NCBI GenBank assembly: GCA_963931925.1
Contig: OZ007569.1
Location: 25,708,524 to 25,772,523, forward strand
Source of the DNA: Onchidella celtica
Taxonomy: Eukaryota; Mollusca; Gastropoda; Systellommatophora; Onchidiidae
DNA length: 64,000 bases
Direction of reading: 5' to 3'
Below are positions 58,725 to 64,000 of the stretch, one piece after another. Below the pieces are notes generated by a model. The model ran no database searches and was not told the origin of the DNA. It saw only the letters and a list, made by a program, of their open reading frames with translations. The position numbers were made by a program, and so were the translations under genes. How positions within the stretch are numbered: position 1 is the first letter of the stretch; each line of letters opens with the position of its first letter.

Positions 58725-59085
58725 GACGTGGTGGCCTAGAGGCAAAGTGCTCACCTCTCATGCTGAAGGTACAGGGTTTGAATCCTGGTCCGTGCAGGCA
58801 TGCTAGAATTTGGGATTTTTCTTATATTTTCCTGTCCCTGATCCTATGGTAGGTAGAATCGAGCACCTAGTCTTCTTGGATAAGGATGAAAAATTCGGGG
58901 GGCCCGTGTGTACATTGCGCATGTTAAAGATACCTTGGCAATTGGAAATCAAAAAGCAGGCTGAACAGGCCGCTGCCTGTGCAAAATTCTAAAAAACGAA
59001 TCCCTAGCACAAGAAAAACAAAAGAAGAAAAGTGAGGTATAAATGCCAAGGGCAGTGAATCCTCCTATAATAAAGACCTGAACAC
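58725..59085 (+). mobile_element. tRNA-derived SINE, copy 3
   Basis: Head GGTGGCCTAGAGGCAAAGTG with B-box-like GGGTTTGAATCC. Body matches copies 1 and 2 (ATCGAGCACCTAGTCTTCTT, TTAAAGATACCTTGGCAATT) and ends AAATGCCAAGGGCAGTGAAT. No internal duplication. Confidence 0.85.
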
Positions 59086-59409
59086 ACATTCTGTAGAGTT
59101 TTATGTGCTGTCAGTATTTTCAAAAAAAAAACTAGAACCTGATATTTCGAACAACTGTGGAGATTCATATTCGACAAAGCTGACCCAGTCACAATGACAG
59201 AAACCTAGATTCTTTGTGTGTAATCACAAGGCACCACTATTCCTAATACAGTTCTCCCCATGATTATGAACACCATGCAAAGACGCCTGAAGTTTTAGGC
59301 ATGTGCAAGAACAAATGGCATATATCACTTGTAAAAAAATCAGATGGATTTAGAAAGAGAGGAACTTCAGTTGGGACAGTTTCCAAGTGAAGCCGAGTAG
59401 TACCTGTGA

Positions 59410-59640
59410 GTGGATCTGGAGAAATCGGGCTTAAAGTGAATTACCAAATTCCTGAGAAAACCCCTCCACGGGGGACAAATTTTCTATGGAAATTGAGATT
59501 TCCTCATAAAAAGAAAGATTAGCCATTTTTTTGGCATTTAGATGCAATACATGTATTTTGCTTGAAATCATCTTAGAAATACGTGTATTTTGATTTTTTA
59601 AAGAGGTATATAGCCCAATTTCGCCAGATCCGCCCACATA
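59410..59640. mobile_element. MITE family D, uninterrupted copy
   Basis: Starts GTGGATCTGGAGAAATCGGG and ends GCCCAATTTCGCCAGATCC. It is the inverted, clean counterpart of the split copy at 16455..17185. Contains GAAATTGAGATTTCCTCAT and ATTTTGCTTGAAATCATC. Confidence 0.8.
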
Positions 59641-61329
59641 TAGTAGACAAAATACATTTGAACAATGAACACAATTAATTACTTTCTCCATCTGGCTATA
59701 CATAGGAGACTGCCCCTTCTAAAACACTTCCTGAAAAAGTTTAATCTCAAGCCATTGTCAATATTGAGCTCATTGATACAGACCAAAATACTTTTTTGGG
59801 GATCCCACAGATAATGCTCATTTACTTCACTCAATTCTGACATCATGGTTTTAAAACTTTAAGACACTTGCTAATGAATTGACAAAATATTATAAAAACA
59901 AAAAAAATCTGTGGGGTCGAGTTGCTGCAAGGCTTGAAGCAAAGTCAAAATAAAGAAAAAGTTGTATTTAGCAAAGTCTTGTGTAAGAAATAAGACAGAA
60001 CCGATACAATAAAATGCAAAAACTATTGTTCTTTTATGCAAGGCTTTGATACACACAACTTGTTCTTTTTGCTATATTTTGACTTTACCAACGAATGATA
60101 TTGACAAAATCTTCTGCAAAATATTGGTACCTTTTTTCTAGATTGCTCAACAGCATCAGCTAAAATGCAAAATACAAATTACAACACAATACAACAAAAC
60201 CTTTAGAATTTTTCATATAGAATTTAATACATTTTTTTGTCATAAAAAACTGTCGTGCTAGAATTAACATAAATTTTGCACAAACAGGCATGTAACAAAT
60301 GCACCAATGAAAAAACAAGCGAGAGTTTTGTTACAAAGCTCTGGAACAATAAAAAAACAGCAATTCTTCAAATAAAAAAAAAAAAAGGAGGGTCAAGAGT
60401 AGACAAGTGTAACAGAATGGAGAAATACGACGTACAACATGCCCACAGATGTACAAAAGTGCTTTCTGATCATTTGTTCACATACAAAAAGTTCAGCTTC
60501 ATTTCCATCATGCAGATGAGTTTCATTTGTGGCCATAACTGATTTTATATTATGATATATTTTTTTTAAAATGCATGTATGTACAAACATAGTGTAACCC
60601 AATTTAACGTACCAAGATACAGCTGCACTAATGATAAATTATTAAAACGGAATATGTATTATGCTTGTGAAATTTTATAGTGGTAATACTAAATAGATGA
60701 AAGTGCATACAGATGGTATTAAAATTTAACCTCCACTAAATCATACAATGCAACAGCAAACCCACACTTCATGAAATGCAAAATAAAAAAAAAAACATTT
60801 TAAAAAAATATTACGACCGACTGAATAAGTACAATACATACCCAGGGTGATAACTCAATTTGTGTTGTACTGTCAACAATTCACAACAGCAAAATATAGG
60901 AAGTTGTTATGGCAGGTGGAAAATGGAAAAATATCACTTGACATAACTCATGCACATACATAATATGTTTAGTGATAACTCATAGAAAGAACATGTTCAC
61001 GACACTTCCCCAAATTCCTGAATACTTCCTTTTTTTCTACCAAATGAAGACTCATCATCCAACTTCCAAGCACTTGTGATAACATGAACCTATGAATACA
61101 TGTGCTTTAAAAAAAGGGGGGGCAGAAAAGCAGTTTCAAAAGGAGTCCTTTGATTACTTTATACCTGTAGTGAAAGGGACGCTTTATAATCTGCTGCATT
61201 TATGTGACCTCTGTCAGCCAGTGCTGCTAAAACCTGAGGTTTGGCTTGCTACACTGAAGCAGCAATAATACATCTCATCCCTGTGAGAACACTATTAAAT
61301 ATTTTCGCATCAACCCACAACTTTTGGGT
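59641..61329. other. AT-rich intergenic sequence
   Basis: No gene, splice-bounded frame or clear repeat that I can support; only short chance ORFs (for example 60276..60542). Confidence 0.45.
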
Positions 61330-61720
61330 GTGGGCTGTTTTACAACCTATTGATACATCAGTTGCTCACAAAGTGAAGCCATTGGTGCAGCCACTGGCAC
61401 TCGAACCCACACCACCTGCTTTTGTTTCTTTTTTGTGTTTGTAAAAATAAAGACTGTCATTATTCTTCTCTATATAAGCTTTCCAATGATACCAAATATC
61501 ATACTCTAGCTCTTTCCGTACTTTTCACCGATACATCAGTTCCTCCGACTGACGCATTTGGACTAATTTGGGCTGAATTGCAGTATGGAAAGAGCTAGCT
61601 TCATCAGGAGATTTTCTATAAATTTTCAAACTCATCTCAAAATAGTGCATACACAAGGAATAGCCACTATAATGAAGGAATGTACAGTGGGCATGTGAGA
61701 ACCATGATCCCCACCATGTG
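61330..61720. repeat. Interspersed repeat C, copy 2, carrying a nested element
   Basis: Matches 9045..9370. Comparison with that copy shows ~92 bp extra at about 61507..61598. Confidence 0.75.
61507..61598. mobile_element. ~92-bp mini inverted-repeat element nested in repeat C
   Basis: Inverted ends AGCTCTTTCCGTAC and GTATGGAAAGAGCT, with TA or CTAG on both sides. Absent from the copy of repeat C at 9045..9370. Non-coding. Confidence 0.7.
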
Positions 61721-62952
61721 AAATGGTAATATTTGGTTTAATGGTAGCAAGCCTCTAGAAATGGCCTCATCCAGAACAAAAAACTGTCCTGGAAACCAAG
61801 GTATAATTTCAAATTTGATAACTGAATTAGGACATTTATAGATAAACTTTTCATATCTCACTATATAAGCATCTAATAATCCTTGAAATTTTGAAAAAAG
61901 AGAGCCACATGGTAAACTATTGCAACTCGACGTTTTTCCAAACCTGAGATGTTTGGCATGCTTGTAGTCTTGACAGCCAGAACACTGTGTTGGGGGTTAA
62001 ATTCTGAAAAGTAGGGGTTAAATAACTTTTCAATAAATATCGTAATTATAAAGTCTGATGAAGTTTACTCAGTTTTTTGCTTCCCCTATAAAAATTGTTC
62101 CTAAATGTTCACATTTAGAAAATGTAGATACTAACGTTCTAGAAGAGCAGAGTACTTTAATGAAAACTGTTTTATCCTGTTTTGGAAAGATGCTCATCAA
62201 CCACTGTGACCATGCTTATGAATTCTTCACAACCATATATATATATATATATCCATTAACTTTGGTTCATAAACGCTGAGTGAGGACCTCACACACAAAA
62301 GTCAAAAATGTTCAAAATGGTACTTTATCCAAACTAGATGGACAAAATGATGACTTATACATAATGAAAATCAGTACCTGTACAAGACTGAAATACATTG
62401 GTTTCATGAACAATACAGGGTAAGTTGACAAACTGACATAAAAAGAAAACAAGATAGTAATAATGTAATATGGCGACAATTATGGCGATGTCAGGCAAAC
62501 TTGGGACAGAATATAAGTTTGAAATCTGAGTTTGGAGAAAGCACATCCACACGATAACAGTCATGTCATGCTAGAAAAAAAAAGCAAGATACAAGACAGA
62601 AACATATAATACATGTAGAATGATAGGAATTAGGACAGGAGGAGATAATACCAGAAACACCCGTCAACCTCTTCTGTTAGAAGAAAGATAAATATAGAGC
62701 AACAATTTGCAGTGTTTGTGCTTTGGTATTCATATGAATAAAAAATATGGACGTAACTGTATATAATATATATCTGTCTATCTCTGTGTGTACAGATAAC
62801 TTTCAGTCTACTACTTTGAAACAATTAATGAACAGGCAGTCTATACAGATCGCCGTGTGTGTGGAGTAGCTATGATAAAGCCGCTCAACCAAACTTTTCA
62901 ACCTCTGGAGAAATAAAGCTTCGTCCACTCCTTATACCTTAAAATTCACATT

Positions 62953-63702
62953 GCTGGTCGGCTGTTAGAACCTTGTTAAGAGACCGTAGTATTTTACATA
63001 GACAACTGTAGATGAGCTGTGAACACAATTCAGCATTTTCTCTATTTTAGCTTCATAATTAGTCTTCTTCTTCTTCAAGTGCCGGATCTGGAACAGATAT
63101 TGATGATCATGGTTTGCCACTCATTCCTCCGCTCGGATGCTCTCAAAAAGCCCATATTGTCCTGGTTTTTCCAGTCACCCATCTGTTCAAACTCTCTAGA
63201 TATGTTATTCTTTGTTTGCCTCTGCTTTTTTTGCCCTATATTTTTCCTGTTAGGGCAACGTGTTCAAGACCCTGGTGTCGATTTAGGTGTCCCATGAACT
63301 GCCGTTGTCTTCTCCTAATTGTTTTTATTAGCAATCGCTCCGTGTTGGCGTCTTTCATCACCATTTCATTAGATTTCCTTTACTTCCATGAAATATTTAG
63401 GAGTCTCCTTAAAAACCATACCTCTGTTGCCTCTGGCTTGTTTTCCATGTCCTTAGTTAATGTCCAGCATTCACATCCATACAAGAGGGTTGACCACACA
63501 TAGCTCTTTAAAACCCTCGTTTTTATTGACATTGAGATGTTTCTGTTCTTTAGGATTGGGCTCATTTTATTAAAGTTATCTTTAGCCATCACAATTATTC
63601 TTTTTATTTCTGTTGTACATTTGCCAGCGGATGTAATTAGTCCATGCACCACTAACAAAAACCTTTGATTTTAGTTTTAACGAGGGTCCAACAGCCAACC
63701 AA
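62953..63702. mobile_element. MITE family A copy split by an RTE fragment
   Basis: Left end GGTCGGCTGTTAGAACCTTG, core GATGAGCTGTGAACACAATT, right end TTTTAACGAGGGTCCAACAG then CCAACC. Interrupted at TAATTAG by the LINE fragment 63065..63633. Confidence 0.8.
63065..63633 (-). mobile_element. 5'-truncated, decayed RTE LINE nested in MITE A
   Basis: The - strand remnant reads TSAGKCTTEIKRIIVMAKDN, WSTLLYGCECWTLTKDM and ATEVWFLRRLLNISWK, then continues in other frames with stops to a (GAA)n tail at 63065..63075. Both sides have TAATTAGTC (63056..63064 and 63634..63642), the target-site duplication. Confidence 0.85.
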
Positions 63703-64000
63703 CAATGTTGTATCCATCTATGATGGAGTGTCAATGAGATGTTCTACATTTATAACCAAAATGTTTGACTTGAAATATGTTCCACACAATGATGAAAGAT
63801 AGATGAAAACATCACAGAACAAAGTCATACATCTTCATAGAATATCTGGTTCTGTCTTTAAGAACAGTGAGTAATCATATTGTTCAGAATTTACAATACC
63901 CTCTCCAACTAGTAATATCTTAAGTTATTAAAAATGTAAAACTACAGCAAATAACACATTACAAACTGAAAACAGTTGGGTTTATCTTTTTTTTGTTTCT
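63703..64000. other. Intergenic end of window
   Basis: Nothing recognisable; AT-rich. Confidence 0.5.

Noticed and set aside
1..64000. CRISPR array, bacterial operon, phage or toxin-antitoxin system
   Set aside because: No regularly spaced repeats, no prokaryotic gene organisation and no such protein motifs; all genes are intron-split animal genes.

Overview
This window is nuclear DNA from an invertebrate animal, probably marine. The evidence is widely split exons with GT/AG introns, AT-rich intergenic DNA, scattered TACATGTA motifs, and a dense mix of non-LTR retrotransposons (RTE type), a tRNA-derived SINE and many short inverted-repeat DNA elements (MITEs). The two complete genes are conserved across animals. 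I cannot tell from the sequence alone which phylum it is (mollusc, brachiopod, echinoderm and others are all possible).

Three host genes are supported. (1) CCDC167, + strand: only its last two coding exons are present (605..1090). (2) TARBP1, - strand: a 25-segment model runs from a start at 43795 to a stop at 13903 and encodes about 1,629 aa, close to the human length of about 1,621. It carries a complete C-terminal SPOUT/SpoU tRNA ribose methyltransferase domain. (3) GMFB-type glia maturation factor, + strand: six exons, 46146..53009, 142 aa, the same length as human GMFB. CCDC167 and TARBP1 are tail to tail. TARBP1 and GMFB are head to head across about 2 kb, so the two may share a promoter region. 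The genes have unrelated jobs: a small membrane coiled-coil protein, tRNA Gm18 methylation, and Arp2/3 debranching.

The rest is mostly transposon-derived. An almost intact RTE-type LINE (10650..13835, perfect 12-bp target-site duplication) sits 56 bp past the TARBP1 stop. Three further truncated RTE-type copies lie at 17967..18600, about 26195..27282 and 63065..63633; two have clear target-site duplications. A 21-bp duplication marks another 5'-truncated retroelement in a TARBP1 intron. At least five MITE families were recognised by comparing copies inside the window. Several are nested in each other, which gives insertion order and target sites (TTAA, TTTA, TA). A ~1-kb terminal-inverted-repeat element occurs in two GMFB introns.

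The most useful observations concern TARBP1: a candidate 16-nt microexon where a conserved block seems to be missing; a 27-bp duplicated 3' splice site that would add nine in-frame residues; an exon whose 5' splice site is the first two bases of a MITE; and two spliceable upstream exons joined in frame to the main ORF but interrupted by a TGA. I found no CRISPR array, operon, viral gene or toxin system, and nothing that clearly forms a new multi-gene system.
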